Source: Thalassospira alkalitolerans (GTDB lineage Bacteria > Pseudomonadota > Alphaproteobacteria > Rhodospirillales > Thalassospiraceae). Taken from it: a stretch of DNA of 63,452 nt. Numbering within the stretch: position 1 is the stretch's first letter; the number at the start of each line of letters is the position of its first letter. Location: contig NZ_JFKB01000019.1 in NCBI RefSeq assembly GCF_002115745.1, forward strand, positions 1 to 63,452, in the 5' to 3' direction. Under the pieces are notes generated by a model, which had not been told where the DNA came from, made no database searches, and saw only the letters and a list, made by a program, of their open reading frames with translations. This document shows, piece after piece, positions 24,713 to 34,055 of the stretch. Position numbers and translations under genes: made by a program.

Positions 24713-27592
24713 TCAGGCCTCCTTCTCGGCGGTCACGGCGGGCGCAACCGGGGGTGCCGCAACCGACGGATCGTAGTCCATCGGCTCCGGGTTGATATCG
24801 CCATGTGCAGCCATGCGTTCAACCTGCGACAATTTGGCAAGAGCAAGCATTACGGCGCCCACCACCGTCAAAAACACACCCAGATCAAAGCCCATGGCAG
24901 ATGCCAGTTCAAATTCGCCAACAATCGGCAGATGAACATGGACAAAACCACTGGTCAGGAAGGGCAGGCCCGCTACCCAGGCCGACATGCCTGTAATGGC
25001 CGCGGCAATCACCCCAAGACCGATCATGCCGTGGTAATTGGCCTTCATCCGGTTCTGGGTCCAGCCAAAGCCTGACGCCATATATTGCATGACCAGCGCC
25101 ACCGAAACGACCAGACCGGCGATAAAGCCACCGCCCGGTTCGTTATGTCCGCGCAGGAAGATGTAAACCCCCACCAAAAGCGACAGCGGCAACATCACAC
25201 GCGTTGCGACCACCATCATCATCGGATGGCGATCAGCCGACCGGCGATGATCGACCACCCAATCAGCAAGACGTTTGGCCGCCGCCCCCTGGGTAACGGT
25301 TTCAATCAAAGCAAAGATCGACAGGGCCGCAATACCAAGCACGATGATCTCGCCAAAGGTATCAAAGCCACGGAAATCGACCAGAATGACGTTAACCACA
25401 TTGGTCCCGCCGCCTTCGATCTTGGAATTGGCCAGATGATAGGCCGAAATCGAATTTGGCAATTCACGCGTCATAATCGCCCAGACGGCACCGCCCATAC
25501 CAAGCCCGGCGCCTGCGGCAATAATCCAGTCACGGAACTTGCGTCCCGGCTGGCTTTCCTTTGGCGTTTCTTTTGGCAAGATATTCAATGCCAGCAACAT
25601 CAGAATGACCGTTACCACCTCGACCGAAATCTGGGTCAGGGCAAGGTCCGGTGCCGACAGATAGATGAACCCAAGCGAGACGATCAAACCGATCACACCA
25701 ACCAAAAGAAGGGCTAGCAGACGGTTATGATGCATCGCGACCGCCGCAATACACGTCACGACCAAAAGGACCCAGCCAATCGCGGCTGGCGGGGATACCG
25801 CCAAAAGTTCTCGTGTGCCCGCCGTATGATCGGGTTCCGCATAAAAGCCCGACAACCCGATGGCCAGCGCGGCAAAAATCATCACCGCCAAATAACGTTG
25901 CAGCGATCCGTTATGCAGATTGTCCGAAACCGTCCGGCTAAGATCGACGACCTTGACGATCAGGCAATCAAACATTGCCTTGGCATCAGGACGCGACAGA
26001 TTTGCCGTTACCGACAAAAGCCCGCGATGACGCATCAACAGCAACGCACCACCGACAATCGCAATGATGCTCATGCCCAATGCCGGGGTCAGACCATGCC
26101 AAAGTGCCAGATGATATTCCGGCAAATTGCCACCCGTCACCGCACTGGCCGTCGCCGCAACCAGCGGCCCGGCAATAACGGCCGGGAACAGGCCAATCAG
26201 AACCACCAAAGCCGTCAGGAAGGCCGGTGGCCCCCACATGCCAAACGGCGAATCATGGGGTTCATGGGACAGTACATCACGCGTTTTGCCAAACCAAACG
26301 TGGAAGATAAACCGGAACGAATAGGCGACCGAGAACAAAGCCCCGATGGTGGCAAGCACCGGCACGACCCAATTCTGGTCGAACCAAACGGTATGCCATG
26401 CTTCTTCAAGCATCATTTCCTTGGACAGGAAACCGTTCAACGGGATGATCCCGGCCATGGATGCCGCCGAGATAACCCCGATAGTACCCGCAATCGGCAT
26501 CAGGTTAAGCAATCCACCCAGACGGCGAATATCGCGGGTTCCGGTTTCATGATCAATGATGCCCGCCGTCATAAACAGGGCGGCCTTGAATGTCGCATGA
26601 TTGATGATGTGGAACACACCGGCAACCGCGGCAATCGGCGTTCCAAATCCAAGCAACATGGTTACAAGACCGAGATGACTGACCGTTGAATAAGCGAGCA
26701 GACCTTTCAGGTCATGTTTGAAAATCGCAATCCATGCGCCCAGAACCATGGTCACCAGACCGGCGGTCGCAACGATATAGAACCATTCCGGCGTGCCCGA
26801 CAAAACCGGCCACATACGCGCCATCAAAAAGATACCCGCCTTGACCATGGTTGCCGAATGCAGATAGGCCGAAACCGGGGTCGGTGCGGCCATGGCATGC
26901 GGTAGCCAGAAATGGAACGGGAATTGCGCCGATTTGGTAAAGCACCCCAACAGGATCAAAACCAGTGCCGGAACATAAAGCGGCGAGGCTTGAATCAGAT
27001 CAGCATGTTGCAAGATCACGGTCAGGTCATAGGAACCGACGATATCGCCCAGGATCAACATCCCGGCAATCATCGCAAGCCCGCCTGCCCCGGTGACGGT
27101 CAACGCCATACGCGCGCCCTGTCGGCCTTCTGGCAGATGTTTCCAATACCCGATCAGCAGGAACGATGACAGCGATGTCAGTTCCCAGAAAATCAGCAAC
27201 AGCAGAACGTTGTCTGACAGGACGATGCCCACCATCGCGCCCTGAAACAGCAACAGGAACACATAAAACCGCCCCATCGGATCGTCTTTCGACAGATAGA
27301 ACCGGGCATAGATGATGATCAAAAGGCCAATTCCAAGGATCAGGGTCGCAAACAGCAAGCCCAGACCATCAAGGAAAAAGGTCACATTCAGACCCAAGTC
27401 GGTCAGCCATTCATAGCGAACCTGAAACACTTCGCCGCCAATAACAGCAGGTGCCTTGGCGATAAGCAAAATCAACGCGAGCAGCGTGACAGAACCGGTC
27501 GCCGTTGCGCAGGCATTGCGCCCGGCCCGGATCATAACAGCGGGTAGCACCGCCCCAAGGAAGGGAAGCAAAACAATGAGGGTGAGACTCAT
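24713..27592 (-). CDS. phaAB: monovalent cation/H+ antiporter fused subunit A/B
   Basis: This 959-residue subunit is the first and largest gene of the operon. Residues 1-500 are the NuoL-like proton channel (FWELTSLSSFLLIGYW; KSAQFPFHFWLPHAMAAPTPVSAYLHSATMVKAG). The middle part carries the MrpA-specific helices, and residues from about 800 on are an MrpB domain (MLPLSLLVGVYIFLRGHNEPGGGFIAGLV). The A-B fusion and the six-gene order AB-C-D-E-F-G mark a group 2 (Pha-type) system. Members exchange Na+ or K+ for protons, supporting pH and salt tolerance; which cation is used cannot be read from sequence. The promoter should lie in 27593-27766. Confidence 0.94.
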   Translation of the reverse strand: MSLTLIVLLPFLGAVLPAVMIRAGRNACATATGSVTLLALILLIAKAPAVIGGEVFQVRYEWLTDLGLNVTFFLDGLGLLFATLILGIGLLIIIYARFYLSKDDPMGRFYVFLLLFQGAMVGIVLSDNVLLLLIFWELTSLSSFLLIGYWKHLPEGRQGARMALTVTGAGGLAMIAGMLILGDIVGSYDLTVILQHADLIQASPLYVPALVLILLGCFTKSAQFPFHFWLPHAMAAPTPVSAYLHSATMVKAGIFLMARMWPVLSGTPEWFYIVATAGLVTMVLGAWIAIFKHDLKGLLAYSTVSHLGLVTMLLGFGTPIAAVAGVFHIINHATFKAALFMTAGIIDHETGTRDIRRLGGLLNLMPIAGTIGVISAASMAGIIPLNGFLSKEMMLEEAWHTVWFDQNWVVPVLATIGALFSVAYSFRFIFHVWFGKTRDVLSHEPHDSPFGMWGPPAFLTALVVLIGLFPAVIAGPLVAATASAVTGGNLPEYHLALWHGLTPALGMSIIAIVGGALLLMRHRGLLSVTANLSRPDAKAMFDCLIVKVVDLSRTVSDNLHNGSLQRYLAVMIFAALAIGLSGFYAEPDHTAGTRELLAVSPPAAIGWVLLVVTCIAAVAMHHNRLLALLLVGVIGLIVSLGFIYLSAPDLALTQISVEVVTVILMLLALNILPKETPKESQPGRKFRDWIIAAGAGLGMGGAVWAIMTRELPNSISAYHLANSKIEGGGTNVVNVILVDFRGFDTFGEIIVLGIAALSIFALIETVTQGAAAKRLADWVVDHRRSADRHPMMMVVATRVMLPLSLLVGVYIFLRGHNEPGGGFIAGLVVSVALVMQYMASGFGWTQNRMKANYHGMIGLGVIAAAITGMSAWVAGLPFLTSGFVHVHLPIVGEFELASAMGFDLGVFLTVVGAVMLALAKLSQVERMAAHGDINPEPMDYDPSVAAPPVAPAVTAEKEA

Positions 27593-27766
27593 GAAAGACC
27601 CTTATTTTTGGAAAACGCCGCCACGCCCCCGTGCGCAACAGCAAGAAAATTCTGGCAGAAGGTAATATTTGTGCTGAAAATGGTCAAGAAAACCCAAACA
27701 GCGCATTTTTTTATCTGAGGCAGTCAAGTGATGGGGATCACCAGCCCTCTTCCTGAAGCCATCAAA

Positions 27767-28975
27767 TTATCGTCGCCCCCCGGCAAGCTGGGTTGCTTCG
27801 GGCATCGCCCGTAAACGTCCCATGGCAATAAAGCCCAGTAACGGGCCAATCGCCAGCATGGCAAACGCCCCCCACCAGCCAAAGGCATCCGCAATCACCG
27901 GCACCAGATGGATTGATCCCAATGCGATGATAAAACCAATTGCATTTTGCATGGTCAAGGCAGTTCCCACCTGATGGGGATCGGCCAATTCAATCACACA
28001 GGACGAAAACTGCGCGGAATCGGCAATCACCGAAATGCCCCAAACAATGCAGATCACGATCAATACGACCAAGGGGGCATCACCAAGTGCACCTGCGACC
28101 AATGCACATAACCCACTCATTGCCATTGCCGCCATGGTGACGGTCGTTCGGCCAATCCGATCCGCCAACCATCCTCCGGCTAAGGATCCAAAGGCCCCAA
28201 CCCCGACGATGGCAAAGGTCAAAAGAGCCGCCCATATCCCCGGATTTTCATACGTTCGCACCGATAGCGCCCCATACAAAAACAGCCCGATCCAGCCCCA
28301 CATGGCATAAAGTTCCCACATATGCCCGAAATAGCCATAACACGCATGGCGAAAGGCCTTGTTCGACCAGATTTGCCGAACCATACGTGGATCAAAGCGC
28401 GGGGACCGTCCCGGTGTGCCGCCCAGTTTGACAAACAGGATCGCAATCCCGGCAATATAGGCCGATACACTGGCGGCAATAATCACCAGCCGCCAATCAA
28501 GCGGCACAGCAACGACAAACAGATGTGGCAACGCCGACCCCATGGTCAACGCCCCAACCAAAAGCCCGATCAAAAACCCGGTGTCGCCACGCGACCATGT
28601 CGCCACCATCTTCATGCCGATCGGATAAATCCCCGCCATGCAGACGCCGGTAATCAGGCGCAGCACAATGACCACGATCCCGTCAATCGGCACGGTTAAA
28701 ATCAGAAGGTTCGCGGTTGCCGCGACAAGGGCCGATACCGCCCAGAAACGCCGCGGTTCAACCCGGTCGGCCAGACCGAAAAACGCACTGACCAAGGTGC
28801 CCAGAACAAACCCCAACAACACAGCACTGGTAAACAGCGACGACTGCACCGCACCCAAGTCAAATTCAGCGCGCAATTGCGGCAATACCGCCGTCGCCGA
28901 AAACCACAGAGCAAGCGCCATCAACTGGCAAACCGTCATCATGCCAACAGCCAGTGACTTGTTAGGCTGCGCCAT
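27767..28975 (-). CDS. MFS transporter
   Basis: This is a 12-helix major facilitator transporter (402 residues). The N-terminus runs MAQPNKSLAVGMMTVCQLMALALWFSATAVLP (in part LMALALWFSATAVLPQLR), characteristic of the CynX/nitrate-nitrite-like or sugar-phosphate-like groups, and the loop 2-3 motif appears as ADRVEPRRFW. A second, better copy of the motif is GGWLADRIGRTTV in the C-terminal half. I cannot name the substrate. The ATG at 28975 follows AGGGGGAA and is preferred over the upstream ATG. The MetC-like gene lies 113 bases upstream on the same strand and might be co-transcribed. Confidence 0.85.
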   Translation of the reverse strand: MAQPNKSLAVGMMTVCQLMALALWFSATAVLPQLRAEFDLGAVQSSLFTSAVLLGFVLGTLVSAFFGLADRVEPRRFWAVSALVAATANLLILTVPIDGIVVIVLRLITGVCMAGIYPIGMKMVATWSRGDTGFLIGLLVGALTMGSALPHLFVVAVPLDWRLVIIAASVSAYIAGIAILFVKLGGTPGRSPRFDPRMVRQIWSNKAFRHACYGYFGHMWELYAMWGWIGLFLYGALSVRTYENPGIWAALLTFAIVGVGAFGSLAGGWLADRIGRTTVTMAAMAMSGLCALVAGALGDAPLVVLIVICIVWGISVIADSAQFSSCVIELADPHQVGTALTMQNAIGFIIALGSIHLVPVIADAFGWWGAFAMLAIGPLLGFIAMGRLRAMPEATQLAGGRR

Positions 28976-29088
28976 GGTTCCCCCTGAAATCATTCAAAAT
29001 TAGCGCGTCATCATACATCGCCCAGACACAATGACCAGCGCATATGCCCAGGGGATCCCCGCATAATCCCGGCAACAGAACCGACGGA

Positions 29089-30249
29089 TCAAATCGCCTT
29101 GATGATCGCGCCAATATCCGCCCACAGATCAACCGGGTCTTCCAGCCCGATACTGATGCGCAAAATCGTGCCGCCATGTTCGGGTTTTGGGAAACTGCGG
29201 TCGCTTGCGACTGACATCGGAGCCAACAAGCTATGCGTTCCGCCCCAGGATGCACCAATTGAAAAGGTCTTTGCCCCATTGATCTGTTCGATGACGGCAG
29301 GTTCGGATTTTTCGGGGATGGCGATACTAAAAACGCCACTGGCCCCGGCAAAATCACGCGCCCACAAGGCATGTGACGGGCTATGGGGCAAGGCCGGGTG
29401 CAGAACAAGCTGCGGCGAAATGATTTCGGCAATCCGCCGGGCAAAATCAAGCGCGGTTTTTTCCGCATGCCTCAATCGAAGCGGCATGGTTTCAAGCCCG
29501 CGCAGGACAAGCACACAATCATCGGGCGACACGCCCAGCCCCATCATCCCCATGGTCGCCCGCAAAGTGCGATACCATCCGTCATCGCGCAGCGATACTG
29601 ACCCCATCAGCACATCGGAATGGCCCCCGGCATATTTCGTCAGTGCTTCAACAACGAAATCCACACCATGAGCAAGCGGTTTATAATTAAGCGGCGTTGC
29701 CCAGGTATTGTCACAGCCGACCAGAACGCCCTTGGCATGGGCAATTGCCACAAGGGCCGCAACATCCACCATTTCCATGGTCGTCGATCCCGGTGTTTCC
29801 ACCCAAAGCAACTTGACCGTCGCATCCATCAGATCACCGATTTCGGCAGCTGACCAATCGGGATTGTAAACACGATGGCCAATGCCACGTTCCGCCAAAA
29901 ACGATTTGCAAAATGACCGCACCGGCGGATAGGCGCAATCGGGGATCAAAATGGTATCGCCGGGTTTTAGAACACTTAGGAATACCAGCATGATTGCCGC
30001 CTGCCCCGATGCCAAAAGCAAAGTCCCATTGGCTTCTTCAAGTGCGGATATGGTGGCTTCAAGTTGCTTGGTAGTTGGGGTACCACCCAAACCATAGCTA
30101 TAACCATCAGGGCCCCGTTCGGCCCGGTTGGTATAGGATGCGACATCGGGAAACGCGATGGTCGAGGCCCGATGAACCGGCGTTGTCAGGCTGACATATC
30201 CGTCTTCAGAGATTGCGGGGGGCGATACGCAAATTGTTTGATCCTGCAT
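29089..30249 (-). CDS. metC: cystathionine beta-lyase (Cys/Met metabolism PLP enzyme)
   Basis: The 386-residue protein belongs to the gamma-family of PLP enzymes. The PLP lysine is in VEALTKYAGGHSDVLMG at about residue 215. YSYGLGGTPTTKQLE near 50-65 carries the Tyr/Arg-type phosphate contacts, and ASGQAAIML binds the cofactor. DNTWATP gives the Asp that pairs with the pyridine nitrogen. MetC cleaves cystathionine to homocysteine, pyruvate and ammonia in methionine synthesis; other C-S lyase activities are possible for this subgroup. The MFS gene downstream could export or import a related sulphur compound, but this is inference. Confidence 0.85.
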   Translation of the reverse strand: MQDQTICVSPPAISEDGYVSLTTPVHRASTIAFPDVASYTNRAERGPDGYSYGLGGTPTTKQLEATISALEEANGTLLLASGQAAIMLVFLSVLKPGDTILIPDCAYPPVRSFCKSFLAERGIGHRVYNPDWSAAEIGDLMDATVKLLWVETPGSTTMEMVDVAALVAIAHAKGVLVGCDNTWATPLNYKPLAHGVDFVVEALTKYAGGHSDVLMGSVSLRDDGWYRTLRATMGMMGLGVSPDDCVLVLRGLETMPLRLRHAEKTALDFARRIAEIISPQLVLHPALPHSPSHALWARDFAGASGVFSIAIPEKSEPAVIEQINGAKTFSIGASWGGTHSLLAPMSVASDRSFPKPEHGGTILRISIGLEDPVDLWADIGAIIKAI

Positions 30250-30487
30250 GGGGTGGCTCCATAATTTTCACATATTCGCCATTAGAGCAGCCCGATTGCA
30301 CAAGAACAATCAACGAACCCGTCCTGCCACAAGCATAACGACCACCATCACAAAAACCGCATGCCATAAATAAAAAAAATGCCGCCCGGACCAAGCCGGA
30401 CGACATCAAGGTTTCCCGAGCGGGAATGAAACAGTCGAAATACCAATCGATACACAAAACAGTATCGGGGCGGGGCTTGGCCGCCGG

Positions 30488-31723
30488 TCAGGAATAATCG
30501 CGTTGGTCGTCGATCACCTTGCCATCATTGGGCAAGCTGCCCGGTGTTGCGATTTCGACCTTGCCGCGCAGTTTGCAAACCCCCTGAAGGGTTTCGCCCA
30601 CCGCATTGGTATCGAAATTGGCGCTATCGGTTTCACAGGCCAGCGTCATCACATCAACATCATCTTTGCGGGTGACAACCAAACGGGCCTTGGTGATATC
30701 GGCGTGCCGTTTGACGACGTCGGCAATCTGATGGGGATGAACGAACATGCCTTTGACTTTGGTGGTTTGATCCGCGCGCCCCATCCAGCCCTTGATCCGG
30801 CTGTTGGTGCGCCCGCACGGGCTTTGCCCCATCGCAATTGCCGAAAGATCACCAGTGGCAAAGCGAATTAGCGGATAGTCCATATTAAGTGAGGTCACCA
30901 CGACCTCGCCGACTTCGCCTTCGGCCACCAGGTCACCCGTGCCGGGGCGGACGATTTCAAGGATGATGTCCTCGGCAACGATCATGCCGCCGCGTGTATC
31001 GCTTTCATAAGCAATCAAACCAAGATCGGCACTGGCATAGCATTGCATCACTTCAACACCATTTTCACCAAACCAGTCCCGTAGTGACGGTGGCAGTGCT
31101 TCGCCCGATACAAGCGCACGTTTGATCGAAGATACATCCCCGCCCAACTCGCGGGCCTTTTCCATCAGAATTTTTAAAAACGACGGCGTGCCGGAATAAC
31201 CGGTCGGTTTCAGGTCGCTGATCGCCTTAACCTGGGCTTCGGTCTGGCCGACACCAGCCGGGATGACCACACAGCCGCATGCACGCGCACCGCTGTCAAA
31301 CATGAAGCCCCCCGGGGTCAGGTGATAGGACAGGCAGTTATGGATCAGATCGCCGGGCCGGAAACCCGCAGCAAAGAAAGCACGCCCCATCCGCCACCAG
31401 TCATCGCCCTTGCCTTCCGGATCATAGATCGGACCCGGACTTTGAAAAATGCGGCCAAGAACGGGAACCGGTGTTGCATTCAACCCGGCGAAAGGCAGGT
31501 TTTCCGACTGCATCGTGATCAGATCGGATTTGCGGGTTATCGGCAATTTGGCCAGTGCTGCGCGACTGTTGATACTGCCCGGATCGACGCCATCAAGGAT
31601 ACGGCCAAATCCGGCGGACTTGCTTTGGGCGTGATGGATCACGCGCGGCAAGGCCGCCATAAGACCGGTTTCGCGATCTTTTGGCGCACGGGTTTCCCTG
31701 GCATCGTAAAAAGTATTCAACAT
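30488..31723 (-). CDS. phenylacetate-CoA ligase-like AMP-binding enzyme
   Basis: The product (411 residues) resembles PaaK-type adenylate-forming ligases, which activate aryl acids to CoA thioesters. Features include a YSGTPSFLKILMEKA segment at about 180-195, the adenylate-binding CYASADLGLIAYES in place of the family's YGxTE/SE type, and the C-terminal GWMGRADQTTKVKGMFVHPHQIADVV hinge (core GRADQTTKVKGMFVHP). The ATG at 31723 begins the family-like part; the longer ORF overlaps livF. It is the last gene of the liv/acyl-CoA ligase operon, so its substrate is probably what that transporter imports. Confidence 0.85.
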   Translation of the reverse strand: MLNTFYDARETRAPKDRETGLMAALPRVIHHAQSKSAGFGRILDGVDPGSINSRAALAKLPITRKSDLITMQSENLPFAGLNATPVPVLGRIFQSPGPIYDPEGKGDDWWRMGRAFFAAGFRPGDLIHNCLSYHLTPGGFMFDSGARACGCVVIPAGVGQTEAQVKAISDLKPTGYSGTPSFLKILMEKARELGGDVSSIKRALVSGEALPPSLRDWFGENGVEVMQCYASADLGLIAYESDTRGGMIVAEDIILEIVRPGTGDLVAEGEVGEVVVTSLNMDYPLIRFATGDLSAIAMGQSPCGRTNSRIKGWMGRADQTTKVKGMFVHPHQIADVVKRHADITKARLVVTRKDDVDVMTLACETDSANFDTNAVGETLQGVCKLRGKVEIATPGSLPNDGKVIDDQRDYS

Positions 31724-31769
31724 GATGGCTCGATCCGTTTTCTGGTCATAACAAGACGCCAAACGCCAT

Positions 31770-32591
31770 TTACAGCCAGCGTTTGCGGCGTTTATAGGAT
31801 TTGATGTTCTTGAAGCTTTTACGTTCTTCGGAACCACCACCAAGGTAGAATTCCTTGACGTCTTCATTGTTCAAAAGCTCGTCACTGGTGCCGTCAAGAA
31901 CCACCTTGCCGCTTTCCATGATATAGCCGTAATCAGCGACTTTCAGGGCAAAATTGGCGTTCTGTTCAACGATCAGCATGGTGATGCCTTGGTCGCGGTT
32001 GATCTTTTCAATGATCCCGAACACTTCCTTGACCAGCAAGGGTGACAGACCCATCGAAGGTTCATCAAGCAAAATCATTTTCGGACGTGCCATCAATGAC
32101 CGGCCAATTGCCAGCATCTGCTGTTCCCCGCCCGACAGATAACCGGCAAGACCGGTCCGTTCGCGAAGGCGCGGGAAATATTCAAACACCATATCGATAT
32201 CGTCCTTAACGCCCTTGTCCTTGCGGGTATAGGCGCCAAGTCGCAGATTTTCGACACAGGTCATATCTTCGATAATACGGCGGCCTTCCATCACCTGAAA
32301 CAGGCCGGAACGCACGATATCCTCGGGGTTGCCGTTGGCAATCTGTTGCCCCATGAAATTGATATCGCCACGGGTGACTTTGCCGTCTTCGGTCTTAAGT
32401 AGACCGGAAATGGCCTTAAGCGTGGTCGATTTACCAGCCCCGTTTGGCCCCAAAAGGGTCACGATCTTGCCTTGCGGGACTTCAAGCGACACCCCGCGCA
32501 GAACAAGGATCACCTCGTCATACACAACTTCGATATTGTTAACCGACAACAACGGTTCTGCCGTTTCGATTTTACCGGCGGGCTCTGCCAT
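31770..32591 (-). CDS. livF: branched-chain-type ABC importer ATPase LivF
   Basis: This 273-residue ATPase has Walker A GPNGAGKS, the signature YLSGGEQQMLAIGR and Walker B MILLDEPSMGL, with the LivF-type SPLLVKEVF segment. The basic C-terminal tail (FKNIKSYKRRKRWL) extends past the usual end. The ATG at 32591 follows AAGGGA. Together with LivG, LivH, LivM and the binding protein it forms a complete HAAT-type importer. The association with two CoA ligases suggests an organic acid rather than an amino acid as substrate. Confidence 0.92.
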   Translation of the reverse strand: MAEPAGKIETAEPLLSVNNIEVVYDEVILVLRGVSLEVPQGKIVTLLGPNGAGKSTTLKAISGLLKTEDGKVTRGDINFMGQQIANGNPEDIVRSGLFQVMEGRRIIEDMTCVENLRLGAYTRKDKGVKDDIDMVFEYFPRLRERTGLAGYLSGGEQQMLAIGRSLMARPKMILLDEPSMGLSPLLVKEVFGIIEKINRDQGITMLIVEQNANFALKVADYGYIMESGKVVLDGTSDELLNNEDVKEFYLGGGSEERKSFKNIKSYKRRKRWL

Positions 32592-32631
32592 GGTGTCCCT
32601 TTCGATCACGTTCTGATTGCATCCCCCGGCG

Positions 32632-32668
32632 TCGGGGGCGGGCGCGCAATTTGCCACCCCGCCCCCGA
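32632..32668 (-). terminator. GC-rich intra-operon hairpin after the binding-protein gene
   Basis: TCGGGGGCGGG and CCCGCCCCCGA pair as an 11-bp stem around a 15-base loop in the gap between the substrate-binding protein gene and livF. No T run follows, so it more likely protects the upstream mRNA end or attenuates than stops transcription completely. Such hairpins often raise binding-protein levels above those of the membrane parts. Confidence 0.6.
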
Positions 32669-32703
32669 ACACCTTCGGGAGACATCTGTCTTTTGGTCAG
32701 GGC

Positions 32704-33948
32704 CTAGTAGCCGAGCCAGTCTTCACGACGCGGCAAGGTCACAGTTGCCGCCTTGGTTACAGTCACTTCACCACCCTTGGCACTGCCGTTATAGATATTC
32801 ACGGTATTGATGCCGCGATGATCTTCGGCGGTCCAGGTTGCTTCCATGCAAACGCCTTCAAGACCTTTGGGGACCCAATTTTCGCGGGCATACATGCCAG
32901 CTTTGATGTTTTCGCCGGTGATCCCGCCGTTTTCCTTGGCCCATTCCATGGCTTCTTTCATGTAATAGGCCGAGCAAATGCCACGGATATAGTGATGGGT
33001 CCGGAATTCTTCGCCCGAAGAATCGGACATTTTCGAAATTTCACGCACCAACGCCATGCCCGGAACACCTTCGTCGGTCCAGAAGCTGGTCATTGCCGGG
33101 AAGACATAGTTCTGAACATCGCCAATGGTTTTCAGCGTCTCAACATCACCTGCCCAGATATTGGCCAGCCATTTCGGGGTCGCACCAACCGTGTCACAGG
33201 ATTTCACCAATGACACAACCGATGGGCCAAGGTTACCAAGATAACCATAATTGGTCCCGGCTTCCTTGATCGTCAGGCACTGTGCCTTGAAATCACCCGG
33301 CTTCATCGAAACAACAACCGGCGAGGTCACTTCAAAGCCAAGCTCGGTCGCATATTCCGCGCAGGCTTCTTTTGGGGCGTTCGGATAGGGATGGTTGTCC
33401 CCGATATGCGAGAAGATCGGTTTACCCGAACCACCCGATGCTTTCCAATCTTCAGCCGCCCACTGAACCATTGCACGGCAGGCATCGGAATAAGAAGCAC
33501 CATAGAAAAAGTTATAGGGCGCAGGTTTGGCCGTTTTCGGGTTTTTCGCGGTCGGATCGGTCAGATGGCCGGAATAGGATGCGGAATAGACCGGCACCTT
33601 GTCCCTGGCAACAAAGCTGATCAGGGCTTCGGTATCACCAGTGCCCCAACCCTGCATCGCGACCATTTCGTTGCGCGAACGCCATTTCTTGTAGTTCGCA
33701 ATCGCTTGCGGAACTTTATAGGCATAATCAATCGATTCAGAGTCAAGAATGGTCCCGTTAATGCCGCCATGCGTATTGATATACATAAGCGCATCACGCA
33801 CACCATCGGCATAGAATTTGCCGATAAAACCGGTCGGGCCAGTGATATCCATCAGATGGCCGACAAAGACCATGTCGTCATCTGCCTTGGCTGCCGAAAT
33901 CGACAGGCCGGTTGCAACAATAGCTGTCGCAGCAATCAGTCTTTTCAT
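32704..33948 (-). CDS. periplasmic substrate-binding protein of the liv-type importer
   Basis: The 414-residue product is a type I periplasmic binding protein of the HAAT family. It has a signal peptide (MKRLIAATAIVATGLSISAAKA, in part) cleaved near residue 22, then FVGHLMDITGPTGFIGKFYADG, typical of the ligand cleft. The pattern QGWGTGDTEAL and SASYSGHLTDPTAKN are unlike the leucine-binding proteins, matching instead a subgroup found beside acyl-CoA ligases. The ATG at 33948 follows AAGGGAGA. In the 107-base gap to livM, CCCGTTC/GAACGGG can pair into a hairpin (34012-34041). Confidence 0.9.
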   Translation of the reverse strand: MKRLIAATAIVATGLSISAAKADDDMVFVGHLMDITGPTGFIGKFYADGVRDALMYINTHGGINGTILDSESIDYAYKVPQAIANYKKWRSRNEMVAMQGWGTGDTEALISFVARDKVPVYSASYSGHLTDPTAKNPKTAKPAPYNFFYGASYSDACRAMVQWAAEDWKASGGSGKPIFSHIGDNHPYPNAPKEACAEYATELGFEVTSPVVVSMKPGDFKAQCLTIKEAGTNYGYLGNLGPSVVSLVKSCDTVGATPKWLANIWAGDVETLKTIGDVQNYVFPAMTSFWTDEGVPGMALVREISKMSDSSGEEFRTHHYIRGICSAYYMKEAMEWAKENGGITGENIKAGMYARENWVPKGLEGVCMEATWTAEDHRGINTVNIYNGSAKGGEVTVTKAATVTLPRREDWLGY

Positions 33949-34055
33949 CACGACGTCTCCCTTGGACGTTTTACTAAACAAAGTAGCCTCCCGGTCCTTG
34001 CCGATTTTGATCCCGTTCCTTTGTGTTTTTTGGCGAACGGGTTTCGGCAATATTT

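Noticed and set aside
21622..27592. Mrp genes considered as part of a complex I (nuo) operon because of NuoK/L/N-like subunits.
   Set aside because: The presence of subunits E, F and G and the MrpB domain in the large subunit identify a cation/proton antiporter; no Nuo peripheral subunit is present.
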